A stretch of 64,000 nt of DNA. Origin: Bog-756 sp963845485. Lineage in GTDB: Bacteria > Actinomycetota > Acidimicrobiia > Acidimicrobiales > RAAP-2. Position numbers and translations under genes: made by a program. The notes beneath the pieces are model-generated. The model was not told where the DNA came from. It did no database searches and saw nothing but the letters and a program-made list of their open reading frames with translations. The DNA lies in contig CAWJSI010000008.1 of the NCBI GenBank assembly GCA_963845485.1, positions 124,001 through 188,000 on the forward strand. The letters are read 5' to 3'. Of the stretch, positions 54,516 to 62,811 are shown in pieces (position 1 is the stretch's first letter; each line of letters begins with the position of its first letter).

Positions 54516-55870
54516 CCCTCGCTCGTCCCCCTTCCCGACGGCGCTCGCCCGGATGCTCCATCCCGGCTGGCCGGCGACGGCGCAGGCACATCGCGGCGAT
54601 CACCGTTCTCTCGGTACTGGCCCTGTCGGTCATCGGCTTTGACTTCGCCACCGTGTCGGCCGGCCATCGGAGCGCCAACACGCTCAACACGACCCGACAT
54701 CGACTGGTACACACCCAGGCGACTATCACCAGAACCCGATCTCGGACGGTCGCCGTCACGGCCACACGGGACGCCCGCCGAGAGGCGCAGGTACGCACCG
54801 TCGGCGAGATCGCTTCGGCCAACGAAAGCCTGACCAGCGAGTCGAAGGCAAAGTTCTTCCAGGGCATCAGCATCGGTACCCTCCATACCTGCCTCGACGG
54901 AGTGGCTCAGGCTGTGGCCGCCATCAGTGCGGCCAATCTTGGGGCCGCGGTGAACTCCATCGACCAGGCGTCGTCGTCATGCCTCTCACTCGACGGTTCC
55001 ACCACGGGGCTCGTCTATCCCTACGACTTTCCCGACCCCTTCATCCTGCCGGTGGGTGGCACGTACTACGGATTCGCCACCAACTCGGTGGCTGGAAACA
55101 TCCAGATCATCCGGTCCACCAATCTGACCACCTGGACCACGGTGGGCGACGCCCTACCCAGCGAGCCGGGGTGGGCCGAGCCCGGAGCCACCTGGGCACC
55201 TGCGGTGCTCCAGCGCGGCTCCACCTTCGTCCTCTACTACTCGGCGGTCTACGCGCCCACCGGCGAACAGTGCATCTCCGAAGCAGTGGCTACCCAGCCC
55301 CAGGGGCCCTACGTCGACAGCTCCACCCTTCCGCTCATGTGTCAGACCGCGCTCGGTGGTTCCATCGATCCTTCGCCGTTCGTCGACGCCGACGGTTCGC
55401 CCTATCTCGTCTGGAAGTCGCAAGGTGGTGGCGGTCAGCCGCCCCAACTCTGGTCCCAGCAGCTGAACCCGGCAGGCACGGCACTGATGCCCGGCGTAGC
55501 CACTCCCCTGTTGGCTCCGAGCCTCGGTTGGCAGGGTGGCGTCGTCGAGGGACCGAGCATGGTCCTCACGGGGGGCAAGTACTACCTGTTCTATTCAGCC
55601 AACAACTGGGAGACGTCCGACTACGCCATCGGCACAGCCATGTGCACCGGTCCCCTGGGTCCGTGCACCGAGACGTCCACTCAGCCCCTGCTGGCATCGC
55701 AGTCGGCCTTCGACGGCCCTGGGGGACCCTCGGTCTTTACCGACTCGACGGGTCGGGTCCGTATGGCATTCCATGCGTGGCTTCCCGGGAAGGTGGGATT
55801 CCCCAACAGCCGGCTCCTGTTCATCCGCGGGGTCAACCTGGCAACAGGCACGCCGTCGATCGAGCCTTGA
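54512..55870 (+). CDS. Membrane-anchored GH43-like glycosidase
   Basis: 452 aa from ATG 54512. One transmembrane helix (about 28-48) and a helical stalk precede a Cys-bracketed module (about 115-160; FFQGISIGTLHTCLDGVAQA, Cys127 and Cys157) paralogous to the end of the previous protein. From residue about 166 on it is a five-bladed propeller of the GH43/GH32 clan: YDFPDPFIL (catalytic base Asp175), DPSPFVDADGSPYLVWKS (pKa modulator Asp) and GVVEGPSMV (catalytic acid Glu). Arabinan or xylan side-chain cleavage is typical for the family; the real substrate is unknown. Confidence 0.82.
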   Translation: MTLARPPSRRRSPGCSIPAGRRRRRHIAAITVLSVLALSVIGFDFATVSAGHRSANTLNTTRHRLVHTQATITRTRSRTVAVTATRDARREAQVRTVGEIASANESLTSESKAKFFQGISIGTLHTCLDGVAQAVAAISAANLGAAVNSIDQASSSCLSLDGSTTGLVYPYDFPDPFILPVGGTYYGFATNSVAGNIQIIRSTNLTTWTTVGDALPSEPGWAEPGATWAPAVLQRGSTFVLYYSAVYAPTGEQCISEAVATQPQGPYVDSSTLPLMCQTALGGSIDPSPFVDADGSPYLVWKSQGGGGQPPQLWSQQLNPAGTALMPGVATPLLAPSLGWQGGVVEGPSMVLTGGKYYLFYSANNWETSDYAIGTAMCTGPLGPCTETSTQPLLASQSAFDGPGGPSVFTDSTGRVRMAFHAWLPGKVGFPNSRLLFIRGVNLATGTPSIEP

Positions 55871-56475
55871 CCATCATTGCGTCGCCGGAACAAAAAGAAA
55901 TCGACCGTGCTGGGTGGGAGTAATAACACGTTCGGTGGTCTAGTCACAATCAGTCTGAGATATCACGGAAAGTAATGTGCCGGTCACTCCCCGACAATCC
56001 CTCAATAGAGGGTTGAGGGATGGTCCGAGTGCACGGCGAGAATCCCGGGAACAGCCGCCGCACCCAGCAGGTATCAACACATTTATCCAGTTCAGACCGG
56101 CAAACCCCGGGACACCCATCCCCTTTCCCGAGAGCGGTAAGTGTCGCTAACGGGTCCGGTATCGACACAAGCGATAGTAACTATCTCAAGCAATTGATGG
56201 TTACATTTACGGGTCATTAAGGGGCGAATCGGGAGCGAAACGGATCGTTCATCACCTCCCGGTATAGTTGCCCTACGCACCAACGCTGAGCCTGTCGTAT
56301 AGTCCCAAAAACAGGGGCCAACACTGACTGTCGGAACTGACTCGACGGCCGGTGGGAGCTCAGCAGAGATCGAGTTCCCGACTCACTCTGGGCGTACTCG
56401 TGGCCGGAGAGGCCATCACGCCGAACCAAACCATCCGGGGCAACGACGAAATGAGTGGTGTCACCACGACGCAAG
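55871..56475. other. Long non-coding stretch upstream of the Rpf-like gene (5' part)
   Basis: About 600 bases with no supported gene and visibly lower GC than the surroundings (AT-rich at about 55905-55980 and 56160-56300). A perfect 9-bp hairpin, ATCCCTCAA with TTGAGGGAT (55997-56021, loop of seven), follows the GH43 gene and could terminate it, though no T tract is present; CCCTC-AATA-GAGGG inside it is a competing stem. Two TATAGT hexamers (56263-56268 and 56298-56303) are possible -10 elements for the downstream gene, without good -35 partners. Confidence 0.55.
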
Positions 56476-56612
56476 CCTGGGCATAACCAATCCGGCCGCA
56501 CACCCTACGGCGTGAAGCCAGGACGGACGAAGCCTTCCCGCTCGCCGTCCGGGGACCGAATGCAATGGGCCGGAGCCCGCCAACACCGAGCAGAGGAAGG
56601 CGCGCACGCGCC
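56476..56612 (+). ncRNA. Structured 5' leader of the Rpf-like gene, riboswitch-like
   Basis: Nested complementary blocks: GCCTTCC/GGAAGGC (56532-56538 with 56595-56601), GCTCG/CGAGC (56540-56544 with 56587-56591) and TCCGG/CCGGA (56548-56552 with 56570-56574). A separate arm pairs CCTGG/CCAGG (56476-56480 with 56518-56522). Mutually exclusive alternatives exist: GGACGG/CCGTCC (56521-56526 with 56545-56550) and the hairpin GGCGC-GCAC-GCGCC (56599-56612), which steals the 3' strand of the outer helix and abuts the ribosome-binding site GGGAGG. It matches no riboswitch consensus I recognise; c-di-AMP riboswitches are known before such genes. Confidence 0.5.
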
Positions 56613-56629
56613 CTACGAAGGGAGGTGCC

Positions 56630-57403
56630 ATGCGGACCCGCATTGCACTCGTGGCGATCACACCGATCGCTTGCATCACCGTAACCATCGCCGCGCTTGT
56701 CAGTGCGGCATCATCGGCCGGGGCGGCATCGTCTTCGGCCTCCACGCCAGGATCGTCTCAACCGTCGGCAACGACAACCGCGCCACCATCGACGACCACG
56801 CCGGCGCCGACAACCACATCGCCACCACCGGTACCGGCCGCCGCTCCATCGACGACGGTCCCCCCGTTCCCGGGACTCCGTCCCATCAGCCCCGTCCTCA
56901 CCGAGACCACGCTGCTGGTCAATCTCAACACCGCACTCCACGACGAAGCTGCCTTCCATCAGGCACTGCAGAACGAGGCGACGTTCCTCGAGGCCATGGC
57001 GGCGCTGGCCCAGTACCACCAGGCGCTGGTCGACGAGACCCGCCTCTTCCAGACCGTGCTGAGCGAGAGCGAGTCCACGACCAGGTCGTCGTCGGCCGGC
57101 AGCGCCATTGCCGCCATGGGCCTCCCGTACACCTCATCGGGGGCCTCGGGCTCGGGAGACACCGTGACGCCCGGTGAGCGGGCGGCATGGGAGCGGGTGG
57201 CCGTGTGCGAGGAAGGTGGCAACTGGAACGCCGACGGCGGCCGATTCAGTGGAGGTCTCGGAATCACCCGGACCAACTGGATCGCCTACGGCGGGGGCGC
57301 TTATGCCCCTGAAGGCGCCATGGCCAGTGAGGACGAGCAGATCATGGTGGCCGAGCGCATCCAGTCGTCCCCTCCTGATCAAGGGGGCTGTCACAGCTGG
57401 TAG
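56630..57403 (+). CDS. Secreted Rpf-like transglycosylase
   Basis: 257-aa exported protein; GGGAGG precedes ATG 56630. A signal peptide (residues 1-32), a Ser/Thr/Pro-rich linker, a helical segment (about 85-150) and a C-terminal transglycosylase-like domain (about 183-250) are visible. AAWERVAVCEEGGNW matches the resuscitation-promoting factor core, with catalytic Glu194 (CEEGG for the usual CESGG), then GGLGITRTNWIAYGG and ASEDEQIMVAERIQ. Such enzymes cleave peptidoglycan glycan strands during growth resumption. The unusual structured leader suggests RNA-level control. Confidence 0.87.
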   Translation: MRTRIALVAITPIACITVTIAALVSAASSAGAASSSASTPGSSQPSATTTAPPSTTTPAPTTTSPPPVPAAAPSTTVPPFPGLRPISPVLTETTLLVNLNTALHDEAAFHQALQNEATFLEAMAALAQYHQALVDETRLFQTVLSESESTTRSSSAGSAIAAMGLPYTSSGASGSGDTVTPGERAAWERVAVCEEGGNWNADGGRFSGGLGITRTNWIAYGGGAYAPEGAMASEDEQIMVAERIQSSPPDQGGCHSW

Positions 57404-57460
57404 GTGGTTCCACCACACCCGGACGGTCATCCCGGGGCAGCGGGGCTACGAAGACCCCGT

Positions 57461-57946
57461 ATGAGCACCCAGCAGAAGTCCGCACCGTGGAAGGCCGATA
57501 CGCGCCCTGGAGGCGGCCGTCCGTGGTGGTCAGCGCTGATGGCTCCCCCCGGCGTACTCCAGACCATTCTGTGCCTGGCCGGTGCGCTCTTGTTGGTGGT
57601 TTCCGCGGGGATCCATCTCCACCTGTGGTCGACCGGTTATCGCCACATCCCGACCATCGGGCCCCTGTTCCTCATGCAGGGTGTGGCCGGCATCGTCTTG
57701 GGCTTGGTCGTGGCCGTAACCCGCCGGGGGGCGGCAGCACTGCTCGGAGCCCTCTTCGCAGCGTCCACCATCGGCGGCCTCATCCTCTCGGTCGAGGTCG
57801 GACTGTTCGGCTTCAAGGACAGCCTGTCGGCGCCTGACGCCACACTCTCGCTGGTGGTTGAGTCGGCGGCACTGGTCGTGCTCGCCGCTGCGGTGATCAT
57901 CGGGAGCCACCGCACGCACCGCGTGGGCTCACCGATCCCCGCCTAG
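57461..57946 (+). CDS. Four-helix membrane protein, unknown function
   Basis: 161 aa from ATG 57461. After a polar N-terminus of about 30 residues there are four hydrophobic helices (LQTILCLAGALLLVVSAGIHLHLW, LFLMQGVAGIVLGLVVAVT, AALLGALFAASTIGGLILSV, LSLVVESAALVVLAAAVIIG). The His-containing end of helix one (AGIHLHLW) followed by GYRHIPTIGPLFL resembles small actinobacterial membrane proteins of unknown role. No family is assigned with confidence. It lies 57 bases after the Rpf-like gene. Confidence 0.7.
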   Translation: MSTQQKSAPWKADTRPGGGRPWWSALMAPPGVLQTILCLAGALLLVVSAGIHLHLWSTGYRHIPTIGPLFLMQGVAGIVLGLVVAVTRRGAAALLGALFAASTIGGLILSVEVGLFGFKDSLSAPDATLSLVVESAALVVLAAAVIIGSHRTHRVGSPIPA

Positions 57947-58101
57947 CCCGTCACCCGCCGTGTAGTTCTGAGGACCGTGAATCGTCGGTCGGGCACGTAG
58001 AGGCGCCACGACGACAAGTGGGATCCGTGCCGGGAACACGAATCGTGGCGCACCGCGCCGCCTTCGGGACGACTCCGATCGGGAGCCTCCCGGTAAGCAA
58101 A

Positions 58102-58133
58102 CCGCCGCCCGGACCCGTAGGCCCTGGCGGCGG
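58102..58133. terminator. GC-rich hairpin between convergent genes
   Basis: Perfect 8-bp stem CCGCCGCC (58102-58109) with GGCGGCGG (58126-58133), 16-base loop, between the four-helix membrane protein gene (plus) and the cold-shock gene (minus). It has no T tract, but its position fits a bidirectional terminator. The rest of 57947-58214 shows no gene. Confidence 0.45.
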
Positions 58134-58214
58134 ATTAGCAGTCCGTTCGGATGCCGACCCGACAACCGCTTCCAGATAACCGGTAGCGGCGCCGGGTCGA
58201 CCCCGAACGGGAAC

Positions 58215-58418
58215 TCAGATCTTGCGGACCTGGCTTGCCTGCAGGCCCTTTTGGCCCTGCTTGGTCTCGAACTCCACACGCTGGCCCTCCGCGAGGTCGC
58301 GGAAGCCCTCCATCTGGATCTCCGACTGGTGAACGAAGAGGTCATCCCCGCCGCCGTCAGGCGTAATAAATCCAAAGCCCTTTTCGGCGTTGAACCACTT
58401 GACTGCACCTACACCCAT
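58215..58418 (-). CDS. Cold-shock domain protein
   Basis: 67-aa single CSD RNA/DNA chaperone: VKWFNAEKGFGFITPDGG contains RNP1 (KGFGFI), and DDLFVHQSEI RNP2 (LFVHQS). AAGGAG precedes ATG 58418 by eight bases. Typical CspA-family length. A long GC-rich leader (about 58419-58520) precedes it; cold-shock mRNAs often use such leaders, but I see no cold-box consensus. Confidence 0.95.
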   Translation of the reverse strand: MGVGAVKWFNAEKGFGFITPDGGGDDLFVHQSEIQMEGFRDLAEGQRVEFETKQGQKGLQASQVRKI

Positions 58419-58620
58419 AACTGTCACTCCTTGAAAATCACGCACTAAAACGCGGGGATCCATTGTGAAGCCCAACATGTGCCGGCCCGCGTGATTGGGT
58501 CGACGACCCCTTAACACTAGGCGGAATGCCAGGGTCAGCGCTCGAATGCCTCTGTAGAGCCTCGGGAGCGCCCTGCCGAACGGGGTTGAGGCGCACTCGG
58601 CGCTGGATCCGGGAAGGTCC

Positions 58621-59403
58621 TTAGGCCTCGGTCCGGCACACCTGATCGACTAACGCACCGGCACCCCGACCAACGGGTGCCTCATCCCTCGCCATCACCC
58701 GCTGCGCCCATGACGAGGTTCCCCGTCGGATGGGTTCGAACAGCTCGGTCAGTACCATCGCCGAGAAGGCCACGAAGAAGATGGGCTCCACCAACGTGCC
58801 CAGCCGATCAGTGAGGTACACCAGCCCCAACAGCGGGTAGCCGATGAGGAGCGTTACGACGACAGCCCGGTAGACGCCGGCCTCTACGGTGCCTGCGTCC
58901 CGGGTCCGTCGGAAGGCGATGACCGCAGCAGTCGTGAGGGTTGCGAACTCGGCAATCCCCGAGACCACGTGTACGTAGTGGTGCAGAGGCAGTTGCAGAT
59001 GCCACTCCAGCTGACGGCAGGCGGCGCTCAACCCTTCAGAACAGGCGTATGGATACCGACCTCCGACCGCTCCAGCCACCGCGAACGCCACCAGCCACTT
59101 CCATTCACGACGCACGCCGTGGGCAGCCGTCGAGCCTCTGAGCAGCAGTGCCGCCACCAACAGGATTCCGGCACACAGGTCGGCGTCGGACATCAACTCG
59201 GCGTGCGGTCGCCCGGTTGCTTCCAGATCCGAGAAGAACCCATTGATCGACGGCATCAGACCGGGTACGAACGGCACCACGACCCACCAGTTGTACGCCA
59301 CCACCCCGGCAACGCCCACGATCTTGGCTGCGGTGAGCCGCGCCGTATCGTCTTCATCCACCGACGAGGGCCGTAGCCCCGAGGGGAGGGTCAACAACTG
59401 CAT
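58621..59403 (-). CDS. Seven-helix membrane protein, DUF998-like
   Basis: 260-aa integral membrane protein from ATG 59403 with about six or seven helices. The pattern VAGVVAYNWWVVVPFVPGLMPSINGFFSDLEATGRPHAELMSDADLCAGILLV and the Cys/His loop ACRQLEWHLQLPLHHYVH are shown as two diagnostic stretches; they resemble actinobacterial DUF998 members. Function unknown. It stands alone between the cold-shock gene and the redox operon. Confidence 0.72.
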   Translation of the reverse strand: MQLLTLPSGLRPSSVDEDDTARLTAAKIVGVAGVVAYNWWVVVPFVPGLMPSINGFFSDLEATGRPHAELMSDADLCAGILLVAALLLRGSTAAHGVRREWKWLVAFAVAGAVGGRYPYACSEGLSAACRQLEWHLQLPLHHYVHVVSGIAEFATLTTAAVIAFRRTRDAGTVEAGVYRAVVVTLLIGYPLLGLVYLTDRLGTLVEPIFFVAFSAMVLTELFEPIRRGTSSWAQRVMARDEAPVGRGAGALVDQVCRTEA

Positions 59404-59535
59404 AGACGGTGCAACAGGTGGCCGTCGACAAAGATTCCCGGGCCGCAATCAGGAGGTACATCCAGCCTGACCAGGTAGTACTCGGAACTCGAAGGTTCGG
59501 CCCGCGCCAGACCGTGACCGCTGACCGCCGTGCGA

Positions 59536-59766
59536 TCAGCTGGTGGAACGCACCTGTTCGAGCAGGATGGCCCGACGAGGGCATTCCGCGGCCGCCCGTG
59601 TGGCCAAGTCCACCAGCGATGGCTCGACCGGAGCACCATCGACGATGGGGTAGCCCCACTCGTCAAGCGTGATCCGTTCGGGTAAGAGCTCGGCGCAGAA
59701 TCCGTAGGCGTCACACGCCACCGGGTCTACCCGCAACCTCACAGAGACGGCCTGTGGACCGGTCAT
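59536..59766 (-). CDS. [3Fe-4S]-type ferredoxin
   Basis: 76-aa small ferredoxin with the three-Cys pattern C-x5-C...C-P (ACDAYGFCAELLPE and AECPRRAIL), which binds a 3Fe-4S cluster and is common as the P450 partner type. ATG 59766 overlaps the NuoF-like stop (ATGA), so it is the terminal electron carrier of the operon rather than a P450 partner; no P450 gene is present. Confidence 0.92.
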   Translation of the reverse strand: MTGPQAVSVRLRVDPVACDAYGFCAELLPERITLDEWGYPIVDGAPVEPSLVDLATRAAAECPRRAILLEQVRSTS

Positions 59767-61091
59767 GATGCCTCCCGAGGCGCCACGGCCACGGCAGGCT
59801 CCCGGTCGATGGGGTCCCGGCTCGGCAAGGTGAGCACGGTCGGCGCTCGGTGGGCGGCACACGGACGACCTTCGGCATGGGCCCGAGCATCGTCGGCGAA
59901 TACCGACAGTGCACTACGCACCAGCCGGACTACGCCGTCGGGATGGCGACACGCCCCTCGACCGTCCACCACGTCCGATCGGCTGAGGATGCGGTCGACG
60001 ACCTGTGGGTGGGCCCGTCCGATCCAGAGCTGTTCCAGGTCTTCGGCGATGGCGGGAAGGCCAAAGACGCAGGGTCCACACTGTCCGGCACTCTCCCCGG
60101 CCATGTAGCGCACGATCCGGGCCGTCTCGGCGACACCGCACGAGTGCCCAGGAAGGGCGACCAGGATGCCGACACCGAGGGTGGAACCCACGGCAGCCAG
60201 TTCCCGAGGGCTGTAGGGGGTGCCGAGCTCCGACGGCCCCAGCCATGATCCCCCGTAGCCTCCCACCAGCACCCCGGACAGGTCCGCTCCCACTCCCACT
60301 TGTCCGAGGATGTCGATGACCGGTGTACCCAACTCGATCTCGACCACTCCAGGGGCCCGTACGGCCCCGCTCACCGTGACCAGTGTCGATCCCGGCGAAT
60401 CCGGGACCCCGGCCCGGCGGAACCAGGCGGGCCCGTGCCGAGCGATAAGGGCCACCTGGGCCAGTGTCTCGGCGTTGTGCACCATGGCTGGGCGGCGCCC
60501 CACCCTGAGGGGGACGGACTTGTCGATGCGGAGAGCGGGAAGGGCCTCGCCGCGGGTCAGCCACGAAACGAGGGCCGACTCTTCGCCGGCGATGTAACGG
60601 CGCGGAGGCCGCTGCACGGTCGTCCTCGGCCGGTAGCGGCCGTGTTCGTCCCGCTCAACCAGGGCCGCCTCGATGGAGACGGCAGCGGCGTCGTTGTCCA
60701 CCGCCACGCAGATGACGATGTCGGTGGCGCCCACCACCGCGGCCGCCACCTCGGCGCCGTCCAGCACCAGATGTGGAGCTCGGGTGAGAAGGGCCCAGTC
60801 CTTGGCACTGGCCGGCTCACCCTCCATGGCGTTGACCACCAGCATCGGTCGTCGAGCCGTCCTCCTGATCGCATCCCATTTGGCGCCAGCGGGGAAGCCT
60901 CCCCCTCCTTTTCCGAGCAGGCCAGACTCGAACACGGCCCGCACCATGGCCTCCCGCCAGCGTCCGTCGGGGCGGGCGGGAAGGGACAGGGCACCGTGCG
61001 CGGCCACATGGCTGGCCAGGTCGGGCGATGTCGACGAATGGACCGAGCCGGCCAGCAGTCGCGGTTCGACGTCGGAGATCGTGGCAGTCAT
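59763..61091 (-). CDS. NuoF-like NAD(P)H/FMN/4Fe-4S oxidoreductase subunit
   Basis: 442-aa soluble flavoprotein like the 51-kDa NADH-binding subunit of complex I. FMN/NADH binding: GKGGGGFPAGAKWD and NAMEGEPASAKDW. The 4Fe-4S motif is SAGQCGPCVFGLPA with a further Cys in GRGACRHPDG. A SLBB-like segment lies between. It is co-translated with the membrane protein upstream and the ferredoxin downstream, so it probably carries electrons between NAD(P)H and the ferredoxin or the membrane module. No other Nuo subunits are nearby. Confidence 0.88.
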   Translation of the reverse strand: MTATISDVEPRLLAGSVHSSTSPDLASHVAAHGALSLPARPDGRWREAMVRAVFESGLLGKGGGGFPAGAKWDAIRRTARRPMLVVNAMEGEPASAKDWALLTRAPHLVLDGAEVAAAVVGATDIVICVAVDNDAAAVSIEAALVERDEHGRYRPRTTVQRPPRRYIAGEESALVSWLTRGEALPALRIDKSVPLRVGRRPAMVHNAETLAQVALIARHGPAWFRRAGVPDSPGSTLVTVSGAVRAPGVVEIELGTPVIDILGQVGVGADLSGVLVGGYGGSWLGPSELGTPYSPRELAAVGSTLGVGILVALPGHSCGVAETARIVRYMAGESAGQCGPCVFGLPAIAEDLEQLWIGRAHPQVVDRILSRSDVVDGRGACRHPDGVVRLVRSALSVFADDARAHAEGRPCAAHRAPTVLTLPSRDPIDREPAVAVAPREAS

Positions 61092-61789
61092 CGTCGCTCC
61101 TTCTCAAGCAGTCGGGTGGTTGCCGGAGTAGTTCGTTCGCCGTCCGAGGCGCGGCCGGTCGACGTGTAGGTGGCCGAGGAACGAGCCGTGGAGACGGTCT
61201 GGCGCACGGGGACGGCGCGGGTGGTCGCACCGGCCAGGGCGGCCCGTTCGGTGCCGCGGCGATGCTCGGCGATCCGCCAGGACAGTGCGCCGGCGACGCC
61301 CAGGGTGCACAGTCCAGCGATTGCGTCCATCCACAGGGCCGAGGCATCGGTGCCCATGCCCAGGGAGTGGGCCATGGCTACCGGCCAGCTGCCGTAGGCG
61401 AGCCAGTGGATGCCGCGCCACGTGCGGGGATTGATGCGCTGTCGGAGGGCGCTCGACAGCGCTACGGCCAGCATCAGGTCGACGCCGACCGTACCGAGGC
61501 CCGTCCACAGCGGTCGATAGGGCGAGGCAAACGGGACGACGGTAGCGATCCAGCCCACGTGCACATAGGTGTCCAGCACGGCCGTCAGTACGTGAAGGGC
61601 GAGGAACACCATGGCCAGCAGCGAAACCCGCTTGTGGAGATCGGCCCGGGCGAAGGCGGGCCACGTCGGCGATGCCGTCCGTCCCGCAGTGAGCATGCCG
61701 AGGACCATGGTCCCGGTGAGCAGGACCAGCGCCACCACGCCGGTGGCTCGCATGGTGTACCAGATGGTGGTGGACGTGGTGGCGAGCAT
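61088..61789 (-). CDS. Ferric-reductase-like transmembrane heme protein
   Basis: About 233-aa membrane protein with six helices of the ferric_reduct (FRD) fold. Histidines suitable for b-heme ligation occur in DLHKRVSLLAMVFLALHVLTAVLD and GIHWLAYGSWPVAMAHSLGMG (diagnostic helices two and four, six residues trimmed). The start is ATG 61789 or GTG 61792, overlapping the ApbE stop. A polar tail of about 60 residues ends at the NuoF-like start. Transmembrane electron transfer is the likely role. Confidence 0.85.
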   Translation of the reverse strand: MLATTSTTIWYTMRATGVVALVLLTGTMVLGMLTAGRTASPTWPAFARADLHKRVSLLAMVFLALHVLTAVLDTYVHVGWIATVVPFASPYRPLWTGLGTVGVDLMLAVALSSALRQRINPRTWRGIHWLAYGSWPVAMAHSLGMGTDASALWMDAIAGLCTLGVAGALSWRIAEHRRGTERAALAGATTRAVPVRQTVSTARSSATYTSTGRASDGERTTPATTRLLEKERR

Positions 61790-62811
61790 CACGGCACCAG
61801 CCGTAGGGAAGGCTCGTCAAGGGGCCAGCCGCCACAGGTCGTCACCGCACCCTCGGCGTCGACGAGTCGAGCGGGCACATCCCACGAACGCAGGTTGTCC
61901 ACCGCATCCTCGCCCCAGACCACCGCAGCCGTGCTCCAGGCGTTGGCCTCCACACAGGAGGCCGCAGCAACCGAGACGAGTGACCAAACCGCCGGGGCAG
62001 CGTCGCCGGTCCACGGATCAACGATGTGGTGGACCCGATGCCCGTCACGAAGCCAGGAGCGAGAAGTGGTCCCCGACGTGGCCAGGCCACCTTCGCTAAT
62101 GGCCACGACCTGGTCCACCTGGTGAACGTCCATGCCACAGTCGACGGCGATACCGACGGCCCATCCGTCACGAGGCGTGGGTCCGGCGACGGACACATCG
62201 CCTCCCAGATTGACCAGTACCCCGCAGTCGAGCGTGGCGGCCAGGCGGGCTGCGGCCCGATCGGCGGCGAAGGCCTTGGCGGTTGCCCCGAGATCTACGT
62301 GCACGCCCTCGGGGATGGACACGGTGCGGGCCTCAGGGTCCAATGCGATACGCCACCAGCCCGGCGCGGGTCGGGCCACGAACTCCTCCGGCCGTCGATC
62401 GGCGAGCGAACCGATCTGGCTGAAGTCTCGGTCGTATCCCAACTCGATGAGGGCTGACCCCACCGTCGGGTCGACGGTTCCGGCCGTCTGGACCGCTACC
62501 CGGCTCGCCGCCTCCAAGAGTTCGAACAGGAGTGGGCTTACGATTTTCGGCCGGCCGTGGCCTTCAGCCTCGATGCGGCGGATCTCCGAGTCGGATCGGA
62601 ATCGGCTGCATACCTCGTCGAGGGAGCGGAGCTCGTCGGTCAAGAGCAGTAAGGCCTCGTCCGCCCGATGGCTATCGGTGATCGCCACCGAGACTGTGGT
62701 TCCGATGGCCCGCATCGAGCGGATGCCGAGAGGTTGTCCTCCTGCTTCGGACGCCGTACTCCCAGCCTTGGCAGCCTCCCGGTCAATAGCATCGGCCACG
62801 AGCGCGCTCAT
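61789..62811 (-). CDS. apbE: FAD:protein FMN transferase
   Basis: Covalently attaches FMN, taken from FAD, to Thr/Ser of target flavoproteins; exported or periplasm-facing in many bacteria. The 340-aa protein carries MRAIGTTVSVAI, the FAD-binding VDLGATAKAFAADRAA and VNLGGDVSV segments, and HHIVDPWTGD with the metal-binding Asp. No classic signal peptide is seen. Overlaps at both ends (ATGA with the small anchored protein, TGATG with the ferric-reductase-like protein) place it centrally in the redox operon. Confidence 0.93.
   Translation of the reverse strand: MSALVADAIDREAAKAGSTASEAGGQPLGIRSMRAIGTTVSVAITDSHRADEALLLLTDELRSLDEVCSRFRSDSEIRRIEAEGHGRPKIVSPLLFELLEAASRVAVQTAGTVDPTVGSALIELGYDRDFSQIGSLADRRPEEFVARPAPGWWRIALDPEARTVSIPEGVHVDLGATAKAFAADRAAARLAATLDCGVLVNLGGDVSVAGPTPRDGWAVGIAVDCGMDVHQVDQVVAISEGGLATSGTTSRSWLRDGHRVHHIVDPWTGDAAPAVWSLVSVAAASCVEANAWSTAAVVWGEDAVDNLRSWDVPARLVDAEGAVTTCGGWPLDEPSLRLVP

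Noticed and set aside
56516..56529. Cobalamin B12-box-like AGCCAGGACGGACG upstream of the Rpf-like gene.
   Set aside because: Only partial match to the B12 box and none of the other cobalamin riboswitch blocks are present.
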